A stretch of 64,000 nucleotides of DNA from Batkoa obscura (GCA_030770535.1 JASVEC010000001.1:1116001-1180000), one strand, 5' to 3'; shown: positions 34,991 to 47,299, counted from the stretch's first letter. Translations and numbers: made by a program. The notes: generated by a model not told the origin, from the sequence alone.

Positions 34991-36840
34991 TTACAAATTC
35001 TCTTTTTTTAGATTCAAACGTGTTTTTTTAAATGCGTAGCTTTGTTTGGTTTAAATTGAGTAGAATCTTCAAAAGCTACTCACTCAACTACTAAGACTTG
35101 AATCAATCCAAATGTTAATAAAAATAAATCATTGAACAAGTACACTATTGTTAGATTTGATTGATGATATATTTAAAACTATGAATAAAATTAGTTTTTA
35201 AAATTAATAAATTAAAGTTTATTATAAATATTTTATTATAAAAATAAAACGGAAGAAAATTATTTTATAAAAGAAAAGAGGCAGTATATAGTTAACCCCA
35301 ATTTGAATGAAAATGATAATGAATAAATACTAGAGTTGAATTGGATGAAATTTATGAAAATAATGAAAACAATAAATGGGGATGTATTTTTGCGTTTAAG
35401 AATTTTACTAACAATTTTTTTATTCAAAATAGTGCTTAAAAAATGGAAAAAATAATGAACCCAAAAAAAACACCCCCAAATAAGCTTTTCAAAATGATAA
35501 AATAGGCAATTAAATTATATTTATATAAATCAAATCAATTCTTAATATATTTTTAAATAAATTGACTAGAGATGAAGTTAATAAAGTCAGATGCTTACTT
35601 TAACTGTTGGGCCCTAGTGTAGGAGTTAGTAGCCAATAAATAAAGCTTTCGTTGAATTTAAAAAAAATAAAAATAAACTATTTGGTGAATTTAAAAGATG
35701 TTTAATATTGAAAAAGCATAGAAATTAGTATATAATAAAATCTAAATAAAACTTAAACAAATCACCAGAAAAGGAAAATTAGAAGTGAAATTGTTATAAA
35801 TGGGATTATAAGTGGGTATAATAACTACCAAAAAGAGGAAACTGAACAATTAGACGTCAAATATAGTACAATAGCTTCAAAAGTTTCTTCAAAAAATTGG
35901 AATGATAAAAAAATTATTATTATTAACCATCAACTTTATCCAGATAAAAAATGAAAGAATTAATTTCTTACGAATTAGTCTTTTTATAGATGAATCTTGT
36001 TTTGACAGGCATACAACAGGTTCTCATGGCTATGAAGGAAAAAGTAGAAGAGTAATTTTGACCCCCACATTTACTAATACTAGTGTAAATTTACATTGTG
36101 TAGTAACACTTTCAGGATCAAAATAGAGCATAGTAAATTAATTGATAAATCAAAACTACCAAATAAAGATCAATTCAATAACTTTATGAATTGTTTATTA
36201 AAACAAAAGATAGAAAAAGTATGTTATATTTTTGATAATGAATGCTAGAATACATAATTTATAAAAAGATTTAGAAAAAGAAATTGAAAAATCTGGGTCA
36301 AGAGTATCAGAATTGCCTCAATATAATTCCTTTTTAAATCTTGTGGAATTATATTCTAATGTACTTAGAACTAGAGGGTAATAAATTTAGGTTATAGTTC
36401 AAACCAGAAGATGATTTTAAAAGCATCCTTCAAACTTAGAAAGAAATTGGCAGTGATGAGCATTGTTCAATTATTTTAAACATGCAGAAAAATTTGTTTC
36501 ATTATGCGATGCAGTAAAATATTTTGTGGTAACATTTATGATCCAACAGAATCAAGTCAAAAACTAACCCGAATTAACTTATTAAACGATATCTACACGC
36601 ATGCTAAATAAATTAAAGTATTAAACAGACGTATTTATGCTAAATAAACAAAAGATATGATTTTATTAAGCTTTTTATTTTTAATATATATTATTTAATA
36701 ATAGTTTTTTTTAATTGAAACATTTGAATTGATTCAAGTCTTAGTAGTTGAGTAGCTTTTGAAGGTTCTACTCAATTTAAACCAAACAAAGCTACGCATT
36801 TAAAAAAACGCGCTTGAATCTAAAAATGAAATTTACAATA
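34991..36840 (+). mobile_element. Tc1/mariner-IS630-type transposon relic
   Basis: Inverted repeats of about 100 bases bound it: the left one (about 34991-35115, including AAATGCGTAGCTTTGTTTGG) is mirrored at 36720-36840 (CCAAACAAAGCTACGCATTT). Between them, on the plus strand, is a broken transposase. The clearest piece (35902-36126) reads SLFIDESCFDRHTTGSHGYE and continues towards VVTLSGSK, the DDE_3-type pattern I-D-E-x-x-F...R-S-x-G of IS630/Tc1 enzymes. Downstream frames with FDNE may be the second catalytic Asp region. Stops and frame changes make it inactive. A MITE sits in it at 35377-35478. Length about 1.85 kb fits the family. Confidence 0.75.
35377..35478 (-). mobile_element. MITE nested in the Tc1-like element
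   Basis: TGGGGATGTATTTTTGCG to AACACCCCCA. The core is slightly changed (TATTCAAAATAGTGCTT). It inserted between the left inverted repeat and the transposase remains. Confidence 0.9.
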
Positions 36841-37079
36841 ATTAGAGGCCGACTTTTCCAAAAATTAATTTTATAGTATAGTTTGAGGCCCCCTACCCCT
36901 AGTTAATTATTTTTGCCGCTTGCGCCACAAAAAAAAGCCAAATTACTATAGATTGATTACCTTTTATGGTCTCAAGTAAATTTATAAGTAAAACCAACCA
37001 AGCAGTTAATGATTTTAAAAATATGGATATATAAAATAATAATAAATTAAAACTAAATAATATTTAAAGTCATAAAAAT

Positions 37080-38590
37080 AACAATTTATATAGAAAAAGG
37101 GACTCGTGAGGAAAAAGAAAACATGGATAACATCAAACAATTTACTGCTATACCTGGGATCTGGGGGGCTCTAATCTATTGATTTTAAATAAGTGGAAGT
37201 AAACCTAAAGTTTTGAGTATTTTATTTAGAATTTTAGATAAATGACTATTATTGAAATTCAATACAACAGAAACAAACCAATATATGCCGAATTTATTAA
37301 ATAAAAGGGGAGGAAGAGAGGAGGTCCTCAAAAAAAAAAGCAATATAAATTGGTAACCTGTAGAGAGGCTATTTGATGAGATGATATTATATATTCACTT
37401 TATACATTTTGATTTCTCAAATGAAAAAACCAAAATTACATGCTTTGGTCAACTAAGTAATATATATTAACACAGCCCAACTCTTAGAAACAGACTATAC
37501 TATAGCTTCGAATTAGATTTTTTGATATAGCTAGCAATTTATATTTTATTAATAATGAAGATAAACGAACGATTATTCATTGAGAAAATCCGACTTTATA
37601 GAGTTAGTGTATGTATAGAGCTTGTGAATAATGTAATTGTTTTTCTTGATGAGCCTTTAATAAAATCTAAAGGCAGATTAAAGTGTATATTTGTCCTTTT
37701 AGAAAGGACTTTGTTTAGGTATTAAATTTTATAATCCTCCTTGCAAAGACAAGTTCAGGTTATCGTTACATTTTAAATTTTATGTTTTTGCCTATCAAAA
37801 CAATGTAAAATCCCTTTACAACTTGCCTTTTGAAAAACAACAAAATGTTTAAAGAAAACTGGCCATGTAAAAATAGGAACAATTTATCAAAAGATATAAA
37901 CTTTAAATTTAAAAAAGATCAGATTAAAATTATGTCACTTAATGGTTCATTAGCATTGATAGAAGGACAAAAAATGTTAATTTAGTTCATAGCATCAAAG
38001 TGGTGAATTAATAAAATAAGCACAGAAAAGAAAACAAAACAAAAAGATAGATGGGGTGAAAAAGCTATCAAATCATCCATTATATGTATAAAAAGTTACA
38101 GTAAAAGTTAAGGGTGGTGGTGTTGATAAGCATGGCTAATTATTACCATTGTTATCTTATAATGGGAAGATATGTAAAAGGGTACTATAAGGCGTTTTTA
38201 TGTTTAATAAATATTACCGTTATTTATTCATAATACACCTGTTTTATATTAAGTTCAATTATAAAGAAAAACTAACACCACCTTATTTATATTGAATATT
38301 CCTGAAAATTTAATAAAGTAAATACACCACCATTAATATACAACAATACCAAAGAACTTTAAGAAGCAAATATGTTAACTCAATTACAAAATAAAAATAG
38401 CAATCGTTTCCCTGACTTTGGCTTTAAGCTAGCTAGTAAACATAAGAATGTGCCCTCTACAAGGACAGTGTGAATGTGATGTTTTTAGTATTAAACTTAA
38501 AGAGAGGAAAGGAATAGTATGGCAATGTGAGGAATGCCAAAAGTACCATTGTATATCTCAAAATGCTTTAGTTTATCACACTAAGCCAAA
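37080..38590 (+). mobile_element. piggyBac-like transposase relic
   Basis: Scattered plus-strand frames line up in the order expected of a piggyBac (DDE_Tnp_1_7) enzyme. Near 37638 is VIVFLDEPLIKSKGRLKCIF, matching the family's D-E-x-x-x-x-F-K-G-R-L block. Near 37750 is AKTSSGYRYILNF, the G-Y-x-x-x-F block. At about 38110-38190 is a GGGVDKHG-like stretch and KGYYKAFLCLINITVIYS, the N-G-V-D...L-I-N-I-x-V-x-N-x-Y block. A final Cys-rich tail, CPLQGQCECD...CEECQKYHC (38450-38545), corresponds to the C-terminal Cys motif of the family. Many stops and frame changes show it is dead. I could not define its ends or TTAA duplications. Confidence 0.65.
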
Positions 38591-38648
38591 TTCTAAATAA
38601 TAAATTATTTTTTAACTATTTAATTATATATTTAATAAATTTAGGATA

Positions 38649-38749
38649 TGGGGATGTTTTTTTATGTTTAAAAATTTTACTAACAAATCTTTCCACTCAA
38701 ATAGCGCTTAAAAGACGTAAAAAGTGATGAAGTCAAAAAAGCACCCCCA
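38649..38749 (-). mobile_element. MITE copy
   Basis: TGGGGATGTTTTTTTATG to AGCACCCCCA, followed by TATAGTTA-type short tandem repeats (about 38751-38785). It stands just after the piggyBac-like tail. Confidence 0.9.
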
Positions 38750-38940
38750 TATAGTTACAGTTATAGTTATAGTTATAATTATAACCAAAATTTTAAGCTT
38801 GGCTAAACTAAGCCATCTTTTTCAAGAAAGTGCTAATCTAGTTGGCATAAAATAAATTTGATATCATGATCGATTCAAGCACTAAAAATTGTGATGTGTG
38901 ATACTTAAAAGGTTAATGACTGTATTTTCAATTAAAAATA

Positions 38941-39040
38941 TGGTGGTGTTTTTTGGCTTCATTATTTTTTACGTCTTTTAAGCGCTATTTGAGTGGAAAG
39001 ATTGTTAGTAAAATTCTTAAACATAAAAAAACGTCTCCCA
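38941..39040 (+). mobile_element. MITE copy
   Basis: TGGTGGTGTTTTTTGG to AACGTCTCCCA, with TA on both sides. Confidence 0.9.
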
Positions 39041-41600
39041 TACGACAATTAATGGGAAACAGGCTAAATTTTAATTTTATAAACGATATTTTTTACCTGT
39101 ACCATATTACATTACACATCACATATCATAAACTTAAATTTTATATTTAATTACAATAATACTTCTTTCAGGAATTTTAATATTAGAAATAGATTTATAA
39201 GCTCAAACCCCAGACACCTAATTTTACTATAATTGTATTTTTTCTTTAATTTAAAATGGTTCAAATACCACCTTTTAGGTAATCAAACACTGTTTAAACT
39301 TATTTTTAGCTTTATCAATAAAAATGTTACTATAAGGTTGAGTCTTAAACTTGATTTTTTACTACACAGCTATTATAATAACTTTGCTACAAGCTAACTC
39401 GTAATAATTTTCAAATTTAGTCGTTTAGTTTTTTAATCCTAGTCTTTAGATTTTAGCATGAATCTAGTATGTTTTGATTTAAATAAACATTTGATAAGCC
39501 TGCAATAAAGTTGGAGCAGCTGTTAGATTTATAACTGAAAAATTTAAGAACCTCAAAGGCAATTTTAATCCATTTTAACCTTGCTTTTTTAGCTTCTTTG
39601 ACTTTAGCAGTTCTGATTTAACCTTTTTAAAAATTAATTTTGACTAAGTATTTGATAAAAAATATAAATCATTCTTAAAGGAAATATTATTATAATTAAC
39701 TTATAATTAATAGTAAGAATTGTTTTTGAAATATATTAGCCTTTAAATTAGTAAACAGGCACACATGCATTAATAATCACCTAATTTACGAAAAATGCTT
39801 TAATAGAAAACAAACAAATAATGAACCGTTGGTAGATCATTCAACATGAATTAAAATCTATTTGATTCATTAGAATGCGTTATTAGGCCATTTATTTGTA
39901 TGATTTCTACCTACCTGAAACCTTTGGGACCTACATAAGTTTTAGATGGCTAGAGGTTTAACAGCTAGCTTAGCTAAAAGAGTAAACTTACTTTAATGTT
40001 AATTACAAAAATTTTAGTTAATAAGACAAAAAATTAAACTAATTAAATAATTAGTTAGTTGACTTTGTGAAATGAACTATAAAATTTATAAAGAAAGGGG
40101 GGCAAAAAGTTAGGAGGGAAAATAAAATCAAAGTTGACTCTAATATTAAATGTATTTTGAAACAAACCAATTGGTATTTAAATGCGATCTCAATTAGAGT
40201 ATTTGACTTATTAAGGCAACTAATTTTAAATTGAGCTTAAATTTTACTAATTACCAAATTAATTTAAAATTTTAACAATTGGTATTGGTCTTAAAAATCC
40301 ACTGTTTGAAATTGTGTTTTATTTTTTTTAAATTACAAATTTAAAATGGGTAAAGTTTGTAGTTATAAAAAATAAAAAGCAGTACAAAATTTAAAGATAG
40401 TTTGTTAATTCAAAATTAGCTTTTCAATAAAATGGTGATTTTTGAATGGAACAATACCATTACCATTGAATATATGTATAAATTAAAACTCATAAGCTAA
40501 ATCAAGCGAGTTATTTAAAGATCCTATTTGGTTTGATAATCCCAATAAGAATTTTTGGCAAAATTATTAGAAAAAAAGTGCATATAACATGAAAATAAAA
40601 GTAATATAATATAATAATTTAAAATAATATTAAGTTTTTAAATACTGGTATAATATAAAATCTGATAAGAAAGTAGAAACAGCTTTTCTAAAGAGTTGTT
40701 ATAGTTACAACATAAAAATACTGTGCTATTCTTTTTTTAATACTGGATATGCTCAACTTTTATTAAATTTCCTATCTATATAGCTCTCAATTAAAGTGCA
40801 GTATTTCCTATATAAAAGTTGATCTAATGCTACATAAACATTGTCTAACTAATCATAATGCTCTAATTTATATTTTATTTTTAAGGAGTGCCCTTTCTTT
40901 ATAAAGTATTCTATTACTAGCTATTTTTTTGTTTATTTTGTTATATTCATCTAAAATTTAACCCTCTCTTAGCTATAGCCACATTGGAACTAAAGCATTA
41001 CCCCCATGTTACACCTTTTGTCCGCAAAAAGAACCCACATCTCTTTACTAATTCTTTTTGTTAAAAAAACTTTATACATCAAAGCCTATTCTGTTTGAAA
41101 AATATAAAAACTATGTCCTCCTCCCATACATGTAAAGATTTATACTATATACTTTCCCATTAGAGAGATGGAAATACTCACATTTAACATAATATACATA
41201 CTGTGTTTTTTTATTTCCTTTAATTTAATAAACTTTTAAAAATAATCAATCTACTACCAATGTTATAATTATACTGTCAATTATTATTTTTTAGTTGAGA
41301 CCGCCACTTTAAGTATAAAAATGCTAACTTTTTATAGTTTTTGTACCTCCCAAAATAACACATAAGGCTAAAAAAACATCTCCAAATACCTAGTAGTTAA
41401 ACTTCAAGTTGGGTCCTTAAGTAATTGATTAATAGTTTTTCAAATTTTAGCTTGATTTCGAATTTACCTTACCATTTTGAAACAAATCAATATTTTAAAT
41501 ACAATAGCACTCAAATAATAATTGGACTAATTTTAATGCATTAAATTTTAAAGGCAACTTCTGGTTTTAATAAGTCACTACCTCTAATAAATTAGTAACC
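39041..41600. other. Gene-free A+T-rich stretch
   Basis: About 2.5 kb with no open frame worth calling. It includes the diverged repeat near 39745-39870 (compare 34185-34400) and an isolated half-MITE-like end, AAAAACATCTCCA, near 41371. It probably contains old, unrecognisable element debris. Confidence 0.4.
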
Positions 41601-41696
41601 GGGGATGTCCAAATTGGTTTCAAATAATCAATCTACTTAAAAGTTAATCTAAATATTATTTTTTTTATTTATAAATTAACTTTAGTTGGGGGTTTT

Positions 41697-41788
41697 TTTT
41701 TGGTTTCATTATTTTTTTCATTTTTTAAGCGCTATTTGAGCGGAAAGATTGTTTAGTAGAATTCTTAAACAAAAAAATACATCCACAT
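41697..41788 (+). mobile_element. MITE copy near the end of transposon copy 2
   Basis: Begins TGGGGGTTTTTTTTTGG and ends ATACATCCACA. The core GCGCTATTTGAGCGGAAAGA is intact. Confidence 0.88.
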
Positions 41789-42492
41789 TATATGATTTGG
41801 TTAAATTTAAAAAAGACTTATTTTAATGTTTTATTTTTTTTAAATACTTAACCTTTTTAATTATATACTTTTTATATGTATGATTTTTATTGAACATTTA
41901 ATAAAATTATTTTAAATATTTAATAAATAATATAATTGTTTGATTTTACTTTTTATTAAAATAAAAACAAAATCCAACCTTTTATAACTAAAGTTCAAAA
42001 TAGAATTTTTAAAAATTTTAAAATAATAAAGAAAAGCACACAATCTAACCATCGTGATTTGTTTATAATAACTTTAACTATTTATAATAACTCAGGGTTT
42101 ATGGAATTTTATGATAGAAAAGAAAAAAGCCTATTAAAGTTTATTATTAATAATAATGAACTTGATTAACCAATATATAGAATTAGTGCCTCAAAAAGGA
42201 AACGGGAAATAAAAACCAGTAAGTAGCATTATTATTAACTATAGCTTCAGTGTATTCTTTTGATGAATGTAAAAGTTTTGGATTTGATATAAGTAGAAAC
42301 CAATATGATTATTTTTAAATAATTAATAAAAATAAAATACCAACATTACAACCTACTATCAAAAATACAAAAAAAATTAAAGATGAGCAAATTGAGGTTA
42401 TTATACAATATTTATCTGATATCTCACTCAACTTTTTTATCAAGATTCAATAAAAAAAATAATGATAATATGGATATTCGTCAGATAATATA

Positions 42493-42592
42493 TGGGGATG
42501 TATTTTTGTGTTTAAGAATTTTACTAACAATCTTTCCGCTCAAATAGCGCTTAAAAAATGAAAAAAATAATGAAACCAAAAAAACACCCCCA
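42493..42592 (-). mobile_element. MITE copy shared with copy 5
   Basis: The exact counterpart of the MITE at 32511-32610, within the inverted transposon copy, at the same position after TCAGATAATATA. Confidence 0.92.
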
Positions 42593-43027
42593 TATGGCCA
42601 GATACAGGAAATCATTTTAAGTCTCAAGAGTTTTTACATTATGTATTCAAAAAAATTCATGAAATAAATAATAGTTTAAATAATAGTTTAAATGTTGATC
42701 TTAATTTTTTGCTAAGCATCATGGAAAAAGTATAGTTGGTAGATATTTTGGAAATCTTTTATAGTGGAAAAATAATTTTAAAGCATTAAATATAATAAAT
42801 TACATTATTATCCAGTATCTGGTAAATCAAAAAAAAGTGATATAATCCTAATTAAAGTTATAGAGCCTATAGAAAATAGGAAAAGTAAAAGATCAACCCC
42901 AGGCCCACCTTACAAAAATAACTGAAAATTTAAGTTTCAATATTTAGTAAGCAAGGAAGTAGCTTATTAAATGTTGATATTACTTAAATTATTAATAGCT
43001 AAGTTAATAAATAGTTAAACAGCAAGT

Positions 43028-43501
43028 TGTGAAAGTTGGTACTCAGTGGTAGGAATTAAAAGCAGTTCTTGCTTGATTAAATTGCCTTGAGTCGAACGGT
43101 CTTAGTTTATATAACTAAGATAGATTTAAATGAATAGGAATAATACGTAATAAGTTACGAACTGTGTAAAACAAATAGAATAGACAATACTACTGTAAAA
43201 TCTACGTAAGATGTTGTCAGAAGACTTAGTGGCTTTATTAATGGTATGATGTCAAGGAGTAATTCAATTAAAAAGCCTCGAGTTTAGTATGTTAAAGGAT
43301 CTCTTTTATACTCCAACAAGTATGGCTATCAAAACGAGAGGATAATATTCTTTGGAATATGAGGTTGGAAATTCTCGCAACAAATCAAAATAAGGGACTC
43401 TGGCTCTGACTTGATTGTGCTTGAACTTGAGAACACAACAACTTAAATGATTGATTATGTTGTAATCAATCCGAGAGCTAATAAAGGAACAATATTTCAC
43501 A
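43028..43501 (+). mobile_element. Solo LTR with a 4-bp target duplication (474 bases)
   Basis: TGTGAAAGTTGG to ATATTTCACA, flanked by AAGT on both sides (43024-43027 and 43502-43505). Removing the LTR and one AAGT restores the transposon sequence seen in the other copies (GCAAGTAGT...). A clean solo LTR that inserted into transposon copy 2. No nested MITE. Superfamily (copia or gypsy) not determined. Confidence 0.85.
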
Positions 43502-44097
43502 AAGTAGTTGTAATAATAAGTAAAAACTATTATTACACTGCTTGTATTACATAGGGATGGTTTGATTAATTATAGTTTTGGGGCCAACTACACTTTCCCT
43601 TCTCACACAGCTATTTATTAACTTAGTGATATATTAATAATGTAATTATAACATTAAAATTATTTATTTATTTGATAGCAGATCTGCAACAGTGATTATA
43701 AAGCAGCCAATGATAAATATTTCTCAATCAGAGGTTTTATAAGAAAATGCATTTATTTACATCTTACAACTTTGATTAATATCAATATCAATATATAGGC
43801 TATATTAGTAAAAGCCTTGCTAATCTGGAAATTTTTATTAAACTTAGTAAAAATTCTGCTAATTTACAATATAAATTGTAATAAAGTAATTTAAAACTGT
43901 ATTAAGTTACTTTTCCTTTTCAATAAAAAGTTAAAATAAAAAAATGAAATTAATTTAATACTAGTTTTTCAACTTTAAAAATTTCTTTATTAACAAAAAT
44001 ATTTTTATACTCCTTTTAAAACATAATAACTGTGATATTTTTTTTCAGTTTTTATATTAAGCTTGTTGCATCAATACATAAATTAATTAAATTAACA

Positions 44098-44197
44098 TGG
44101 GGATGTATTTTTCTGTTTAAGAATTTTACAACAGTCTTTCTACTCAAATAGCGCTTAAAAAATGGAAAAAATAATGAAACCAAAAAAAACATCCCCA
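44098..44197 (-). mobile_element. MITE copy
   Basis: TGGGGATGTATTTTTCTG to AACATCCCCA, so its two ends are better matched inverted repeats than in most copies. Confidence 0.9.
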
Positions 44198-44253
44198 TAT
44201 AAATACTTTTAGTATTATTTTAAGCATTTTTTTTAACTATATGAAATATTATA

Positions 44254-44352
44254 TAAGGATGTATTTTTTTGTTTAAAAGTTTCACTGACAATCATTGTAC
44301 TCAAATAGTGCTTGAAAGACGTAAAAAGTGATGAAGTCAAAAAACACCCCCA
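44254..44352 (-). mobile_element. MITE copy
   Basis: Left end eroded (TAAGGATGTATTTTTTTG); right end AACACCCCCA then TA. It lies 56 bases after the previous copy and in the same direction. Confidence 0.88.
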
Positions 44353-45974
44353 TATAACATAAGAAACTTTCTATATTTGCTTATATATTAATTTTTATAA
44401 ACTTTTTAAATACCAAAGTAATTAAATAGTCTTTTATATATGGGAGTGTCCAAATTAGGTTCGTTTTTTTATCCAATTTCAAATTATTTTATTATAATTT
44501 ATATTGTAAGTTAGCGGAATTCCTATCAAATTTAATATAAATTCCTGGATTAGCAAGGACTTTACTAATATAGCCTATATAATGATATTAATCGAAGTTG
44601 TAATATGTAAATAAATATGTATTTTTATATAACTTTATTAAGAAATATTTATTATTAACTGTTTTATATTCAACACTGCAGATTTGCTATCAAATGAATA
44701 AATTATTTTAATATTATAATTATATTATTAATATATCGCTAAGTTAATAAATAGCTGCATGGGAGGGAGTGGTTAGCCCCAAAACTATAATTAACCATCC
44801 CTATGTAACACAAGCAGTATAATAATAGCTTTTACTTATTATTATAACTACTTGCTCTTTGACTATTTATTAACTTAGCTATCAATAATTTAAGTAATAT
44901 CAACATTTAATAATTGATTTCTATCATCTAATAAGCTACCTACTTGCTTACTAAATATTGACTTTTAAATTTTTTGTTATTTTTGTAAGATAAGCTGGGG
45001 TTGACCTTTTAATTTTTTTATTCTCTATAGACTCTATAACTTTAATTGTAATTATATCGCTTTTTTTTGATCTATCAGATACTGGATAGCATTGTAGTTT
45101 ATTATCATGTTTAATAAAATGTAAATACTTTTTGATACCTTGTATTTTTATTATTTTTTTTGTACCTTTGTTTCTTTCATACTTTTTAAAAATTATATCT
45201 GCTTTCCCATTACTGACAGTTGAGTTATTAACTCTGTTATGTTCACAAATAAAAATCTCAAATTTTGAAATTAATTGATCAATATCTTCTATTTTACTTA
45301 ATACTTCAAAACTGTTCTTCCATTGTGAAAGATTTCCAAAATGTCCATCAATCATACTTTTTCTATGATGCTCAGCAAAAAAATTAAGGTCAATGTTTAA
45401 ACTATTATTTGTTTTATGAATTTTTTTAAATATATAATGTAAAAACCCTTGAGATTTAAAATAATTCCCTGTATCTATTTATATATTAATTTTTGTAAAC
45501 TTTTTAAATAAAGGCTCTTTAGATACTAAATCAACTAAACAGTTTCTTACATATGCTGAATCATGATTTAATATTTCATAAATAATCAAAATAAACTCTA
45601 TCTATTGTTCTATCATTTTTTAAATATAAAACGCCAAACCCTAACACTGATATAGCTTGTTTATTATAATGATCTAAATTTATTAGATTGTGGTCTTGTT
45701 TTTACTTTTATGTTTTATTTAGTCTAGCACTATTATACAACTTTTATTATTTAATTCTTTAATAGTCTCATTATATGTTTTTTTGAGTATCAACACAAAA
45801 TTCATGTAATTTATATAACCTTTTTTCTTTATTAAAAGATTCCTGTATCTCTGCTTTATTTTTTGTCGCTGTATTTGTTTTATTTTCAAATAGCTTTTTT
45901 CTAACTGTATACTGGGCACATATATTACATAAATCTGTTTTTCTTGCTGGATTTTTAAAATTATTTGGTATATA

Positions 45975-46075
45975 TAGGGATATATTTTTTTGTTTAAGAA
46001 TTTTACTAACAATCTTTCCACTCAAATAGCGCTTAAAAGGTAGAAAAAGTGATGAAACCAAAAAAAACACCCCCA
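45975..46075 (-). mobile_element. MITE inside transposon copy 3
   Basis: TAGGGATATATTTTTTTG to AACACCCCCA. It splits the middle of the transposase region, so short frames there (45719-46076) mix transposase and MITE codons. Confidence 0.9.
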
Positions 46076-46773
46076 TATTTAAAAAATGTTGACCTAGCTA
46101 CTGCTTTATCTTTTAAATCATTAAAATATTTACTATATATCATTCTTCTACCCTTATTTATATACATTACCTGATAAATATTTATCATTATTTTTTTTAT
46201 TGAATCTTCATAAAAAAGTTGAGTTATCAGGTAAATATTATATAATAATCTCAATTTGCTCATCTTTAATTTTTTTTGTATTTTTGATAATAGGTTGTAA
46301 TGTTGGTGCTTTATTATTAATTATTTTTAAAAAATTATACTAATTTCTATTTGTATTAAATCCAAAACTTTTACATGCATCAAAATAATATACTAAAGAC
46401 TATAGTTGATAATAATGCTACTTGTTGGTTTTTATTTCCTGTTTCCTTTAAAGCACTAATTTTATACATTGCTTGATTGAGTTTGTTATTATTAATAGTA
46501 AACTTTAATAACCTTTCTTTTCTTTTTTTTGTTTTATTATAAAATTCTATAAACTCTGGGTTATTGCGAATAGCTGCTAAAATAGGTGTAAATGAATTAC
46601 AATGTTTGTATAATGTGCTTCTCCCTATCGTATTAAAGTTTTTAGAAATTCCATTTCGAAGTTTAGTTATAAAAGCTTGCATTTTGTTTTTATTTTAATA
46701 AAAAACAAAGTCAAATAATTATATATTTATATATTATATATCTATTGAACATTTAATAAAAAGTACAAAACAC

Positions 46774-47131
46774 TGTGAAATATCGTTTCATCAACTCTAT
46801 GATTGATTATCGCATAATAATCACTTAACTTGTTTACAAAACTAGTTGGAGTATAAAATAGATTTTTCAACATAATAGCTCGAGGCTTTTTTAATTGAAT
46901 TACTCCCTAATATTGTACTTTTAATAAAGCCAGTAAGTCTTGTAGTATTTTGGGTAGATTTTACAGCAGTATCTTCCATTCTATTTATTTTATATAGTTT
47001 GTAGCTTATTACGTACTATTCCTATTGACTTAAGTCTATCTTAGCTACATAAAGTAAGGGCTTTTGACTTACGGCCAGTTAACTAAGCTAGAACTGCCTC
47101 TAACTCCAATTAATGAGTACTAACTTTCACA
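46774..47131 (-). mobile_element. Shortened solo LTR (358 bases) in transposon copy 3
   Basis: TGTGAAATATCG to AACTTTCACA, the reverse of the LTRs above. It lacks an internal block of about 115 bases present in the 474-base copy. No clear target duplication. It inserted near the right end of the transposon. Confidence 0.75.
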
Positions 47132-47299
47132 AACATATAATTAAAAAAAAAATAAAACAAGCCTTTAAGTTAAATCTTTATATTTAGTTTTAAGCTTTTT
47201 AAATTTAGCTGATCATACATTAAAGACTTACAAAATTAAAAACTTAAAATTTGGATTAATTTCTAGTTAAATTCTGAAACCAATTCGGACACCCCCATA

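Larger units (their letters stand above)
41601..43918 (+). mobile_element. Internally deleted D-G-H-F-G transposon, inverted (copy 2)
   Basis: Begins GGGGATGTCCAAATTGG and runs, in the opposite sense to copy 5, to about 43918, where similarity to the family's left end fades before a terminal repeat is reached. It contains MITEs at 41697 and 42493 and a solo LTR at 43028-43501. The stretch 42150-42970 is nearly identical to the reverse complement of 32110-32975. Confidence 0.65.
44440..47298 (-). mobile_element. Most complete D-G-H-F-G DNA transposon (copy 3, reference)
   Basis: Bounded by inverted repeats: left TGGGAGTGTCCAAATTAGG and right CCAATTCGGACACCCCCA, each next to TA. Without a nested MITE (45975) and solo LTR (46774-47131) it is about 2.4 kb. 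A transposase is encoded on the minus strand in pieces: the N-terminus at 46682-46380 (MQAFITKLRNGISKNFNTIG...), a middle with CNICAQYT near 45920, and a C-terminal part at 45355-44951 with MIDGHFGNLSQWKNSFEVL. Just before it, in a broken frame, are DTGNYFK and NFFAEHHRKS. The order D...E-H-H-K-S-x-x-D-G-H-F-G suggests a DDE-type catalytic core, but I cannot assign the superfamily. Several stops and frame changes make this copy inactive. Confidence 0.7.
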
